NCBI GenBank assembly: GCA_009869945.1
Contig: WIXG01000131.1
Span: 124,001-188,000, forward strand
Source: Mesaphorura yosii
Lineage: Eukaryota; Arthropoda; Collembola; Poduromorpha; Tullbergiidae
Direction of reading: 5' to 3'
Length of the DNA stretch: 64,000 nucleotides
Shown here: positions 14,345 through 27,463 of the stretch, piece by piece
How the letters are laid out: every line of letters begins with the position of its first letter
Numbering within the stretch: the first letter of the stretch is position 1
Made by a program: the position numbers and the translations under genes
The notes under the pieces: generated by a model
What the model was told of the DNA's origin: nothing
Databases searched by the model: none
What the model saw: only the letters and a program-made list of their open reading frames with translations

Positions 14345-15736
14345 TTATCTCTTCCACGCCCCGTCGCTCGATGGTGGCAGAGGCTCGTCGTTCACTCCCG
14401 ATTTGATTCCCTCCAGAAGCCCAGTTCCAAAGCCTTTCGTTCCTTCCACAAGTCCGGAAAACAGGTTTCCTTTCGTCTTCGCCGCCTGGACGATTCCGTT
14501 TGATACAATTTCCTTCGTGCCGGACACCCAGTCAACTGCAGTGCCGACAGTTTGAGCAACTCGCCCGCTCACATCACCCAGAATATCAAATGCGAACGGC
14601 AACGTCCCAGAAAGACTTGTTTTAGCCGCGGCCAGAGATGCCACCAAATTCGAGGTGACGTGAAGAAGTCCACCGGCGACATCTCCGACTGTCTCCAAAA
14701 GTCTCTTCAAGACTAAAGCGCCAGATCGAACGGCCTAAGCGTAGAGAATTTACTTGCATGAAGTCAGGAGAATTCAAATTAATGCGAGTCAGTTAAAGTA
14801 TGTGCCTTACCACGGGGACACTCTGCGCTGCCTGCTTCGTCACACCGGCTGCTGCGTCGGTTGTTTGAGCCAACGTATCAGCTGCACCCACCACAAGAGG
14901 TTTCAGTAAGGAAAGAAGCAGGTTTGGAAGTCCCAAAACCAGTCTTATCAGCTGGCCGAATACGTTTCCCGTTGTGCCTCCCACGCTCTTGAGATTAGCT
15001 GCGATAATATCACCCGGGCCAAGTGCGTTTGGACCGTATGGCGGTGCTCTGTAAATGGCTGGATTCGGCATATTTGAGTATTCTACTGGCTTGACACCCA
15101 CAGCATTCAGCTGCTCCTTCTGACAAGGGCAATTCATGATCTTATCCAGCATGTCGTTCCCAGTCATGAAATACTGGCGAGCGATGCGCGGAGAGCTGGA
15201 CTGCAGCGTGGACTCAGAAGAGACCACATTCGGGAAGGATGATGCGGCGGTGGGGTTGGAAGCGGATGGGCTTGAGTCACCGCTATCGACGGAGGAATTC
15301 CGTCTTGACCCTTCAGCATTATCAGCAAAGTTCTCCGGCAAATTCAGCGCCTTGAAGACGTCCGCAAATTCATCCTACGTAACACAAACGAAATGAAATT
15401 AAGCATATGGTCGTCAATTAAGGGGGAATGAATTGATCACGAATAAAATGCTAGTAGTCAGAAATCAATGCAAATCCGAGTTTGAGATCTTACTTTAGAA
15501 TTTGTCGTTGTTAGTTCTGTGTTGGTGGTTAAATCTTCTTTAGATGTTGTAGTTTTGGAGTACGACGACGTGGAGTCATCTGCTCTCCTTTCTCGTGGCG
15601 AAGATAATAGTTCTGAGTGAAACAGGATATCATTTCCTAGTTTAGCAGTTGAGCCATCTACATCGTAGGATATAGGAATTGCCAGCACCGGGCAGAGGAT
15701 GAGGGCTGCAATGTAAAGGAGGGGCGTCCAATACAT
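14345..15736 (-). CDS. Orphan secreted protein, 398 aa, 3 coding exons
   Basis: Coding exons on the minus strand: 15736-15494, 15374-14811 and 14734-14345, all phase 0 with GT-AG borders (81+188+130 codons including stop). A clear signal peptide begins at the ATG at 15736 (MYWTPLLYIAALI..., cleavage near residue 19). I chose this start because an acceptor-like TAG lies just upstream at about 15757, implying a 5' UTR intron. After the signal come a Ser/Thr-rich stretch with a dibasic RERR site, a short cysteine pair (CPC near MNCPC), and then long Ala/Gly/Leu/Val-rich segments with repeated amphipathic or apolar character. I recognise no family. It could be a cuticle, eggshell or lumen matrix component; this is speculation from composition and secretion only. 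Confidence 0.7.
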
Positions 15737-15756
15737 TGTTCTGAACTGGAAGGATC

Positions 15757-18700
15757 TAAACACAGGTCAAAATTGCAACGGAATTAAAAGAAATTGTACA
15801 ATGACCATTTGAGATGCACATTGGGAAAGAAATTCGATCGAGTCCGTTAATTCCACAGGCTTTTAATTTCGAGCACTTACGTCAAATTAAAATCAGTCAA
15901 GGTAGTACCAATTAAGGTACGTGCAATTCATTAGCAGGTACGATTTTGCAAATTATTGCCACATAAATTATACCACTTGTGCCTTACGTGCTGCATTCGG
16001 AACATCAATCGTGTTTCTACGCACAGAATATTTGCTTTAAACTTGAAAGTGAAAGTTTATCGCTCTTTTTAATCGAGGAAATTAGTGTCCGTCGAGCATT
16101 ACAAATTGCCACAGCCACGACCGCTGCACAGGTACAAGTACCTAAGGCCGCGTAAAAGTAAACAGCACAGATCAAACTGTGCATGAGTTGCCGGCTCTCG
16201 ACATTTATCAAGCCCTAAACGACTTTGCAGATTTCGTGGACTGACAATTATCAGTTGAGTGTATAATAATTATGTAACGTCCGCATTTAATTGAAGAATT
16301 CTCGACTGCGCTGTTTGACTCGTTCTTTGAGGAAGAATATGACACAAAATTCTTTTATTGTCGTGCATTGAACGAAAAACGTCGATGACGCTTCACAATC
16401 GAAGAAATGTGAGATCTGAACTTCGCTTTTCTTGGACATGGAATGAATTCAATGAATTTATTAAGTATTTGAGGTAAACGGCAGGTTAGTGTCGGGCTTC
16501 GAAGTTATGCTTCGGGAGTTACTTCTGATTGCCGACTTTAATATTATAAAATTGGCGATAGACACTGGTAAAGAAACTTAAATCTAATTCGAAAGATTTT
16601 GCTCAATTCGACATCGCGGCTCACAGCACTTCTGTCTAGCATCAAATTTTGCTTGGAATTAGAGCGGTGGCATATTTAGCGTGGGAATTTCTGCTCTGCT
16701 TGCATTATTGCACATATTTATGGCTGACCTTCCAACTCCATAAGAAATCAATGTGTGGGACGAAAGTCCAGGCCAAATCGAATCGCCAAGAACAATCTCA
16801 TTAACGTTCTCAATGCCGATAAGGTTTTACAACCACGTGAGGGTTCTTGTCAATATAATTTCCTGACAAGAAAGGAATCTCGCCGGTGTAAAAATTTGGG
16901 AAACTTATCAGCATTCGACGAAGAGTTGCTTTGTCACGGACGGGTGTCGGTGTGCTACGTGGCTTTTGCACCAAACTTCAATGATACGCGAACAACGTTG
17001 ACGCGCTGCTTGGCAGTGTTCATTCGGGAAAACCATAATTTTGTTGTACAGCTCAACTATCAAGCTATCACGGCCTTTCCAACTTGCGAACGAGTTGAAG
17101 CCAAAGTTCACAACGTAAACCTCAGCGTAATTACTTCATGACTTTAGAAAATCAATCCTAAAATTTCAGGTGACCCGAGTCCGATCAGGAGTTTCGAATT
17201 TAATAAATAATAAGTATTTAAAATGAGACAGTGCAGCGGACCGCAAGAACGCGCAATCAACACTTCATAGATTGGGGAAAGGAATAAAGATACCCCGACG
17301 AGGCGGAAGCAGTCGGGTGGCATTTATCGCTAATCGCGAAAGCACATGTCATGAAGAAGGAAGAAGTTCCAGCTGTTGGAAATTTCAGACAATAGTCTTG
17401 GTGATAGTGGAACGCCTATTTGGTCCACTTGGAGCTCTTGCCGTGATAAAGCAGGAATGGGTTCTTATAACTCACAGAAGTTTGCACGGGTCAAATGTGG
17501 TGATTGGAATACGATATCTAGACCATCGAACCATGATACTAAGGCAGTTTCAGGAAAACTGGTGCAAGCCTAAATCCATCAACAATGATCCGCGCAAGGT
17601 AAGAAGGGTAGATGTTGGAGGCCTCGTCTGAAAGCTAAATTTCATTTCGTCTTCCTAACTGGGAACTGGGAATGAAAGAACCTTTCTTTGGAGCAATCCA
17701 TTTCCCACTTAGCGAGCATGAAAGTCGAATAATGAATAACACCAGCTTATTAGTCACGTATGTTGTAATAATAATGGTTCAAGTCAGCGATGGTCAATGG
17801 ACGTCGCCAGCGGAATTCTGCGAACATCGACATGGATTCGATGCGAGTGTAATAATGAAAAGTTATAGCATCACCCAATACATGAACGCATCACTGACTT
17901 AGCCCAGCTTGGCTCAGCTCAGCGTTACAAAGATCGCTGCACAGACGTGAAACGGCAACGGACTCTTATGCTGACGGAATCAAAATTAATTAGAAAGTAT
18001 ACCGACACACAGGCTGCTTGTCTGAATGGATGCGTAACAAAATCTTTGATTCATTTACAAATTGTAGAAAGAGGCACCTGACCAGTGTGCTATTATTATT
18101 AACTGGTCCAACACTCTCACTCTGCCGCTGAATTGAACCTCGTTGCTTGGAAGTTATTTCATGTGTCTTGTTTCTGACTTGCGCGAAGTCACTGAAATCT
18201 GCCTGAAAATGACAGCAGTTTTTATCAGCGGCTGATTTACTGATTTCTGAACACCACGAATGATAGTAAGTGGCATATGGCAGACAGATTAATGAAGGAG
18301 GTGAAATATGTCGTTCTAGCGCTGTGATTTTCTGACCGTCAAGATATCGATATCACTCATCCCCTACCACGTAATTATTCCAAAGACGCATGCAAGAAAT
18401 GTTTCCGAGCAAAGCGCACAAAGACTGTGGTTGTTCCTATTTGGGTGAACTTCCCTCCACTTACTTCCTCATTCTCGCTCTTCTTTACCAAGTGAAATTA
18501 ATTTGCATACTTTATTAATTGACTTTCTTAGCCACCACCCAATTATAATATGATTGGGTCATTGGGCGTCATACAAACACAAAGTTGACTGACTCATCTG
18601 TTGTACTTTGATAGGATGAGTGAGCCGGTTCGAAGGAACAACGTGTTATTGTTACATAACCGGATTTGGTGTTTTCCGAAGAGGCTAATTTATGTGACAC

Positions 18701-21700
18701 CTGTTTTGACTCTTTAATTTTATGAAATACTACCAGTTTGCATAAGAATTAACTCTTTACAAGCTGCGAGGGACGTTAGGCTAGAAAAGACGCGTGGGGC
18801 GAGTTGAGAGTTCTGCGTCAAACGAGATACGTTCTGTTCGTACTTTTGCGTTACATTGTCAACAAGTCGGCGTGCTGCTTGCGGTCAGCAATATCAAGAA
18901 TTATAAATTACTGCCACGCCACGGTCGTGAGCATTGTTGGCATTTTGCATGGCCGGCTTTTGGCAGTGTTCCTCAGCGGAAGTCCACCCAAGTACACACG
19001 CTTGCGAGGCGCCTACTCCTGCTTTCTCAGGCCACGTGCACTTCTGTCATACCTCTAATTAACTAGAGCAAGTAAACTGAGCAGTTGAAGTCCGCGAAAT
19101 GCCAAAATTATTGCCTTGCTCATTGCAGAGACCGCAGCACATTATCTAGAAATATTTTAAAGACAAACGGTGCAAAAGTTAACGTCAAGCCGATGCGATT
19201 GCATCTTGCATGGATCGCGGCACAAAGAAACGCGATGCGCATTCTCCCAAAGATTGCGATTATCAGACGGCCTCACATCAATATGAATATGAATTGCTAT
19301 GAAAAGATTCCTTTCCAAATCTCCAATCTTAAATCGCAACGCACGGCACAATGCAGAAATGCGGCGGAACTTCGTTGCCTGCATCTGTATTCTGTATTCT
19401 GTATTCAACATGGTACAAATTGCGAGTTTCACTTTTCCTCTTCTGTGTCCTACTCCACACACTCGCTCTCCTGCTGCCTCCTTTGCTCAACGTGTTTTCT
19501 CAAACTGCACTTATTTGCACTTGTCATCTCCGTCATTATCGTCGTGTTTTCCTTGTTTCATAACAGAAGACCAGCGACACTAGTGTACAATGCATCAGCT
19601 TGCAGGCAGACTGGGGACCTGGTGAGGCCTCTCTATGATTACGACCACGACTTTCGATGAGTAGTGTGAAAAACCGGTTACCACAGTCTTAAAAGTGTAA
19701 CAGGTTGCATAATCGACAGAAAAATAGCACTACGAGTCATCCGGCTCCCTGCTTTGCGAATTTGCGGCTGTGATTTAATTGGACTATTGACTGAACGGGC
19801 AGTTCTAAAAATAGAAGCCCTGTCCAGTGAAATAGAGCGATTTGACGCTGAGGACTTACTTCCGTCTCACGACTCACGATCCACAATCCTTCTGTGTACG
19901 GCTATCCAGGACTAGAGTGGAAGTCGCAGGGCAGAGAAAATGCGGAAATACGGAAATCCAGCGCTTTTGCAGTGTTTAACTTGAAGTCTCGCTTTCCCAC
20001 GACACAAGGAATTGAAGGAATAGACCAGGGTTCAATTTAGATCAATTGCAGTCACGTCAGTTATTTGTAGCACCGGCCAGCTCTGACACAACAATGCATA
20101 TGTTTACACTCTCGGCCTGAAAGCTTAACTAAGGTTCTGAGTTTGCGGCAGGCACACACTCATAAAACGATTTTGTTTGAAAAATGATGTTCGCAAGAGG
20201 ATTTCTGGGGCGAATGTGAGTACGAAGAAGGTTCGGCCCAACGAGGAATACGCCGTTGATCGTGCAAGGCAGGTAGCCAGCGTACAAAATTTGTTCGTCC
20301 CTTTTACCCATTTCGTCCGTGTATCGCGTACTTTTGATGCGGCGTCTGAAAGTCATTACGACGAGTTACTCTCACTTCTCCTCACATTCTAAAAATTGTA
20401 AAAGACGGCAAATATGATAATAAGATTGTAGTCGAGAGGTAGGAACGAGGCAGAATGTACAACAAGCAGAGGCAATACACGATAATCATTTATAATTACT
20501 TAAGAAATAATGCTATTTAATGAACGTGAGAAAAGCAAACAGTTGCACTGCAGCGCAGCCGCAAGCCGCATTATATAACCTGCAGTGGCGGTAACCCAAA
20601 CATGGCAAGGGGTAATAAGGAAAATTTGTGCAGTTTGCTACTTGGGTTCGTTTGGCAGATGAAGATAAAAGGTTATCTAACTCAATGCCCATGTGAGTCG
20701 CGTAATGCAAGTTAGCACCCAGGCAAGATATCCAAACAAAGCACGACGACGCGTACCTGTGCTAATCTTGAATTCTTGATAATGCATTGCATGTGTAGCA
20801 TTTCCGGCAAAATCGCAAGGAGCTGGCTGGCTGAGTGCATGTGTTGTTGTGTTCAATATCATCTGCATTCGCAAAATTACATAACCACGTCGAGTGACGA
20901 GGCTACAATTCTTACTTTCTACAAGGCGCATTCAGGATGAAGTTGTGACTGTTCCACATTCGTTCTCACACACCAAATTACAAAACACTTAGTGAAAGAC
21001 CAGTTACCGGCAGAAGTTATGCAGAACACAGAAGTGGATCGTTTGCTCGAATGACACTCTTGTGCTGAAATGATCACATCAATTTGATTTCTTCATTCAA
21101 GGTGTTGGCTACAGCGGCGGCTATTTGGTTGTAGATCATGCTCGATTGTTTAATCCAATTCGCACTCAGATTTCAAACACAATTAGCGAAGACTGACATG
21201 CGCATTTTTACTTGTCAAAATAATGGCGTATCTTTTGCAAGGTTGAAGCATGAGATTCGCCTCTTTGCCTGCCGAGGTGCGTGTGGTAGAATTCGGCCCT
21301 GGCTTTTGGGAAGAACTCAGACCGTCAAAGGCTACGAACATGAACAAGAGCATAAAAAAGACGAAATCCTTAATTTGGGAATTGCTCAACAAAATTGATT
21401 CGATTCTACGCTCCTGCAACTGAAATTACATATTGGCTCTTCAACCTGTTCGCAAATTATACCATTTTCTTTCATGTTGCTTGCTTCGAACTTTGATTTC
21501 AGTTAGATAACATTAATCGAAATGGGTCAGCGGCGCAAATTTTTCGTCTTTCGCTGTGGCTGACATTGCCATTGCCCTTTCATAACTTGATGGATTATTA
21601 ATGCACTTTAAAAGATGCCATATGCGATTCATTACGTCAGTTGCAATTCATGTCTTAATCTAACGAATGGCTCAGAAGAGCGGTAATTCATTTTGTACGT

Positions 21701-24316
21701 TTTTTGCGAAATTAAATTGCTACAAGATGTGTGGTTTTTTTATTCTGGAAACTCATCTCATCTTAGAAAGGTCTGGCAAACCTCATTCTTGTAATGTATA
21801 TCATATTGCTAGGCTCACGGACTTATAATTGGATTTTTTAACTGCCCTCGTCAATTGTTCATTGCTTTGAGAGGCTTTTGAATTAATGCTTAGCACGAAT
21901 GACCTGCGCATTATTCTAGCCGGCTGAAAGTTTGCATAGAAAGTAGCGGGCACACGAGAGGATCATTCAGAGACTAATCGTTTGCTCGTCATTAAGACTG
22001 ACACGAGACGCTTTCAAGAGAAGGTCTCCGTCAAATTAAATTACAGCAACAAACCCTGATCCGATATAAATCGATGCCATCCGCCTACAAAATCACAAAT
22101 CGCTTTTTCGAATTGAACTTTATTTTGCAGTAGTGAAGTAATCCTTACGGTTCTACCTAACGGGTCGCACTTGACAAAACATTTGTCCTCAGAAATCCTT
22201 TTCCGAAAGATTTGAACATATTCCAACATCCAATAGCACCAATAATCAAACGTGGTACATCTAAATCCTCCATACGCAGCATAAATTGATGGCCACCTAT
22301 TGATTGTCATAAGTTGTCATTCAACTTAGAAATTAGACAAGAGGATAGAGGCAAGATAAGATTTAGAGTTCACAAATGACCGGCCTCCTCCTGAGCCGAG
22401 GTTTTAAGTTAAACGTATATTTTCTCATTGAACTCTTGTTAATGCGCCAAGCGTGTGACTTTTGTTTCGAGCACGTTGCCAATTAATGCGCCGAGGAACA
22501 CAAAACAGAAGGGCTGATGCAATAAAAACACATGGGAAACAGCAGCACAACTTTTCACAGGCACGCTCCATGCGCCACGGACGCATTTCCTCTTCATTTT
22601 AATCGTTATTAAATGGATTAAGAGGTCATGTAGTCGTGTATGAGGTGGACTAAAGGTTGACTCGGTTCGGACTTGTCATCCAAGGAAATACCACTAATTA
22701 CAGTGTTTAAGGAAGAATTCTCGCATTTTTATGGTGCACTGGGAAGGTTCTTTGCGTACTTCTTCCCTCCCTAATTAGGCACAGATTAAATTGCTGAGCA
22801 TTGAGGGTCTCCATTCCTTGAGGTCGGTGAAAAATGGACAACCTTTGCTTAATCTATAATTTATTTTGCAAGCTCACAGATTCAACCCCATAAAACACAA
22901 TGAACCATCATTCAAATCCGCCTGCCTTTCATTTTTCGTGAATATTTGCCCGATCGTGCGTCGCGTGACACCCGGAAAAGGAATTCACTTCCAAGAGAAT
23001 CAATTGACTTGTAACCATTCAATTTTTAAACGCTAAGCACAATGCGGAGGGCTCGACTTGGTTTATTTCGGAAGGAAATTCATGCTGCGAATGCTCGGCT
23101 CACACGAGCGTGCTGAGGGACAATCATTGCCGACCCGTAAACACGCACTTGGATGGGAATTGGGTCATTGTGCAACGTGATTAGGAAATCGCGTCCCATC
23201 TTCCTTTGCGTTCGACTTCAGTCTCAATATTTCACCGGCACCGCAGCTTCAGATTCAGCTACTCAGAGAATTTGCTGACGTGGACTACGATTTTTAGCTC
23301 AGCAGGGACTGCCGGACACAAATTGAGTTTTATGACTCAAACTTCATTAACTGGCATCACTGTGAGCCACATGCAAGACTTTATGCTGTAAGAAATGATA
23401 TCGCATCATGTCGATAAATTTCGTTGTGCCTTCGAACTCGTAATGAGAATTGGAAAATCTGAGAATGGACTTTGGAACTGATTTTCACTCATCAAACTGC
23501 CCCTACCAATGAAGAAACGGAAAGATTGGCCAGTATCATGAACGAGTCTCGGCTGGGTCCTCACTATTCCGGTCTAATTTTTGCATATATACACGGCGAT
23601 ACGAATAAGATTCTTGAAAAATAGTTATTTCTGCTGTAATACCAGCTTTCATAAATGACTGTTGACGTTGAGAGACAGCTGACCAAATGAACAATACTCA
23701 CAAAGGTTGAACAAGTTGTTAGCAGTCGCTGACCAAATTTCAAGCATAAATTACATAACTAGGCCACGACGTGAATGTAGAGCAATTTTTACTGCTGGCG
23801 GCAGCTGCCTGATGCCGGCCTGAACAATTAGCATTTACAAGCAATTAAGCCCGGTTTCAGACCTCAGATAGTCATAATGTTATGTGCTATTGGTGCTAGC
23901 GCACACTCCTTGAACATGTGATTCTAGCCCACAGAGGCATGGGTGGATTGGATTTCAGCTCACCGTGTCTAAAGTCTAGACTCTAATAACCTTACTTGAT
24001 ACACTCTAGCCGCTTTGTATCATGAATTCATGAATCATGTGCATTTGACGAACGCATTCAGTTGCTGCGGCACAAGTCTCTTCGGTACTGAAAGACCCAC
24101 ATATGAGATCTTAAAATAAAATCCCTCATCTCTTCAGACTTGCCCACGAAGCACGAGAACACAAATCTTCAAGTTCACATCGAATACTCGTCGTGTCAAT
24201 TATTACGTAACCCGAAATTAGAACTCCATTGCGAGAATACAACACCCAGTTCATCGCCAATTTTCATTGCGGCATATCATCGTGCTTATTTCAGCTGCGC
24301 CTGTCACCCGTGTAAA
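15757..24316. other. 8.5-kb gene-poor region
   Basis: Contains the 5' UTR and promoter of the orphan gene near 15.8 kb and the 5' flank of malate dehydrogenase near 24.2 kb. Open frames here (for example 16755-17141, 19085-19660, 22041-22310) are short, lack recognisable domains or convincing splice structure, and overlap in several frames on both strands as random ORFs do. No tRNA, rRNA or transposase was recognised. Confidence 0.5.
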
Positions 24317-25713
24317 ATGCTTGCAAGTTTCACCAGGAAGGCATCCGTCCCGTTCACCAACGGACTCTCCAAAAAGTACTTAAGTACTACGCCAGCGGTA
24401 CGTCCTGGGTCGCGTTAGTGCATGCACGTGGAAGCCCAGTGACCTAATTATTTCTTTCAATTTGCAGGCCAACAGCAAAGTCGCTGTGCTTGGTGCGAGC
24501 GGTGGAATTGGCCAACCTCTGTCTCTGCTGTTGAAGCACTCACAGCTGATAAGTGACCTGTCATTATTCGATATTGTCAACACACCCGGCGTAGCTGCGG
24601 ATCTAAGTCACATCGAAACTCGATGCAAGGTTCGAGGATTTGTCGGCAACGATCAGCTGAGAGATTCTCTGAAGGGATGCGACGTGGTTATCATCCCGGC
24701 AGGAGTGCCCAGGAAGCCTGGAATGACACGAGATGACTTGTTCAATACAAACGCATCAATTGTGAGGGACTTGGCCCAGGCTTGTGCTGAAATATGTCCG
24801 AAGGCTTTGATCGGCATCATTGCTAACCCGGTAACCTCACTCGTTCCTTTGCTCTTAGTTCGACTGCTTGTGTTTAGGCTATTCGGAATTTCGTTCTGTA
24901 CTTACTGTGACCTTGCCAATTTCCTAGGTGAACAGCACTGTCCCAATTGCCTCCGAAGTGTTCAAGAAGGCAGGAGTGTACGATCCAAAAAGAATATTCG
25001 GCATATCTACCTTGGATGTCGTACGTGCGAATACCTTCATTGCCGAAGCGAAAGTAAGCAGAATTTGAACGTCAAAAACTTAACCGAAAGTTTACAGCAG
25101 CTCTAATTTTTAGGGCCTGGATCCGGCCCAAGTCAACTGTCCCGTGATTGGAGGACATTCGGGCATAACAATCATTCCCGTGATATCTCAGTGTACTCCT
25201 GCAGTGCAATTCCCACAAGACCAGCTCAAGGCATTAACCGAACGTATTCAGGTACACACTTAATATTTACTTCTATTCTTCTGGTGTAAATTGTAGCTAA
25301 CCAAAAAACCCCAACACTAATAATTCACAGGAGGCTGGCACTGAAGTTGTGAAGGCGAAGGCGGGCACTGGCTCAGCAACATTATCAATGGCTTACGCTG
25401 GTGCCAGATTCACCTTCTCGGTCTTGAGGGCACTGAAAGGGGAACAGGGAGTTGTGGAGTGCTCGTATGTCAAGTCCGATATTACGGAAGCGTCCTACTT
25501 CGCTACTCCTATAATGATTGGGGTAAGCAGTGAACACTTCTTGACGAATTGGGCGGGTGTCAAATCCTGTCTTTCTATTTTCAGCCGAATGGACTCGAGA
25601 AGAATTTGGGATTGGGGAAATTAAATCCTTTCGAGCAAGAACTTCTTCAAAAAGCTATTCCAGAACTTAAAAAGAACATTCAGGTCGGAGAAGATTTTGT
25701 GAACAAGAAATGA
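24317..25713 (+). CDS. Mdh2: Mitochondrial malate dehydrogenase (342 aa, 6 exons)
   Basis: Exons 24317-24397, 24468-24830, 24928-25053, 25114-25251, 25331-25522 and 25585-25713 are all phase 0. The first exon encodes a 27-residue Arg/Lys/Ser-rich presequence for mitochondrial import. The Rossmann glycine motif GASGGIGQP is at 36-44, Asp62 follows the second strand (NAD ribose site), and the substrate-binding arginines are R109 and R115 in [10 protein letters not shown]. The catalytic pair is D178 ([11 protein letters not shown]) and H205 (GGHSGITI), with R181 as the third substrate arginine. Length matches animal MDH2 (about 338 aa). It interconverts malate and oxaloacetate with NAD in the TCA cycle and malate-aspartate shuttle. 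The mitochondrial (not cytosolic) type is clear from the presequence and the GGHSG and RANTF motifs. Nothing is broken. Confidence 0.97.
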
Positions 25714-27463
25714 GGAAATTGTTAGTTAGAACAGCAATTGCAAAAGCTATGTTTTCAAAATGATAAGGACACGAGATGATACAGGCATCGAGGCACTTTC
25801 TTCTGCTGTAGTTACAACAGTAGCCAGTCTGTACCCCGGTTAAATTGTATCAGCACTTCCGCTTTGCTCCTACTTCCCTTGACAGGCTGCACCGCTGTCC
25901 CGTTATTAGAATTAATTTGAATCAGTTATTTATATCATTCTAGTTGACATCAATCGAATTCACACATCAGCGCAGGTGTACTGGAAACTATTATGTATAG
26001 CAACAGTTCAAATCCAGAGAGTTGAATTTTAGAAAGCCAGCCAGATCAACATGTAGAAATATAATTTCCATTTCCGTGTCGGAAAAGTTAGTCAAGTGTC
26101 GGAACGATGAAACTAAATTTTAATGCAATAATTCATTTTGTTTGGGCAATAATGTTAGGCATATAAGAACCCCTCAAGGGGAAATGCTGACACATTTATG
26201 TCGTAATAATCTGCCCGGAATAAATGCGATTATTATTATTATTATTTAGATTGGCAATTGCACAACAAATTTTAGTCAATTTCTACCAAGATCATTTCCA
26301 AATCTCAAAATGTACTCAGAAGAACTGTGTGCCTCCTTTCGACTAGCCGTTAGCTGTCCCAGGTGGAGAAGGAATTATTACTATATGATTGTGTTCGTCG
26401 TCAAATAATAATGCGTAGTGCAGGGTTTTAGTCCAGTGATACCTGTTATCAGTAGCTAGAGCCACTATAATTGATGATATTAGATAGTTCGTAAGCCTAA
26501 GGTAAGTTAAAAGCATTGAATGTAATGTGTTATTGGTGCTAATTTTGGGAGCTGAATAAATTCGAATTGGAACGACATCTTGGCAGTTTATTTAATTTAT
26601 TCGCAAGAAGATTTGATAGATAAAGACGCCCAGGAAAATTTCTCACAAGAATCCAATTTTGGAGATTACTTTGACTTTTCAGTTATGAGATTGAATGTGA
26701 AAAATGAAAGCAGAGGCATTGAAATTGGAAAAGTGCATCTCTTCCGTCCAGTTGTGCTGTTGCCAGGACGGCTGGCTGAGCATTTATATAATATTGCTTG
26801 GACAACTCGAAGACACCAGCAATGCCTTATGGTTTGAATTCTATCGTCGTGTTATGTTGTAGTGCTGTACTCCGCGAATTGCAGATGCATTGCAGCAGCA
26901 GCGGCAGTGCATGAAATGAAAATTTATCTTCGGTGGACTTGTCGTTCACCTTTCCATCGATTAATTCTTCGTCAGTCGTCGACACTTTCTGTTCTTCTTA
27001 ATTTTCTCTTAAGTTATCGATTATTCGAATAATAATTAATTAGCTACTTAATTGGAAAAGTGTCGACTGGTTAATTACCACTTTACTATCAGAACATTAG
27101 CTTTGATATCGCATCAAATCAGTCCATAAGAAGGTTAATACTCCAATTAGCCAGTGAGTAGTGGTTTCTGTTTATATGTCTGATTAGTGATAACGTCGAT
27201 TAGCTAACGATTATAACCCGGGTAGAAATTAGTGATAGGTAGTGAGAGGCTTGCCTTTTCTCTGTTCAAGACCTCCACAATCACAAACGTTAATCACTTT
27301 GATGTGTCAGCAAGTTAGATCTTCATTTCAACGTTTTCAAGATTTCACCGTTTAAAGTTTCACAAGATTTGACTACGATCGAATAAGGTAATAATGTGGT
27401 TTACTAGTCCTTTAGTTGATAGAAGGGACGATTTTAACGCAATACCTTGAACCTTTTCTTCAG
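25714..27463. other. Intergenic: Mdh2 3' UTR and PPM1D promoter/5' UTR
   Basis: Holds the Mdh2 3' region and the upstream part of PPM1D. An acceptor (TTCTTCAG) abuts the PPM1D ATG at 27464, so at least one untranslated exon must lie in the preceding kilobase; I could not place its donor. An 85-codon frame at 26580-26837 starts with TTG and has no homology I recognise. Confidence 0.45.
26219..26224 (+). terminator. Candidate poly-A signal of Mdh2
   Basis: AATAAA about 505 nt after the Mdh2 stop codon. A TTATTATT microsatellite follows immediately (about 26229-26247). Confidence 0.4.

Noticed and set aside
19085..19660. 191-codon frame in the 16-24 kb desert
   Set aside because: Overlapped by open frames in other phases on both strands, mixed low-complexity composition and no homology recognised.
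26580..26837. 85-codon frame between Mdh2 and PPM1D
   Set aside because: Begins with TTG, has no domain or splice partners, and lies in the likely Mdh2 3' region or PPM1D 5' region.
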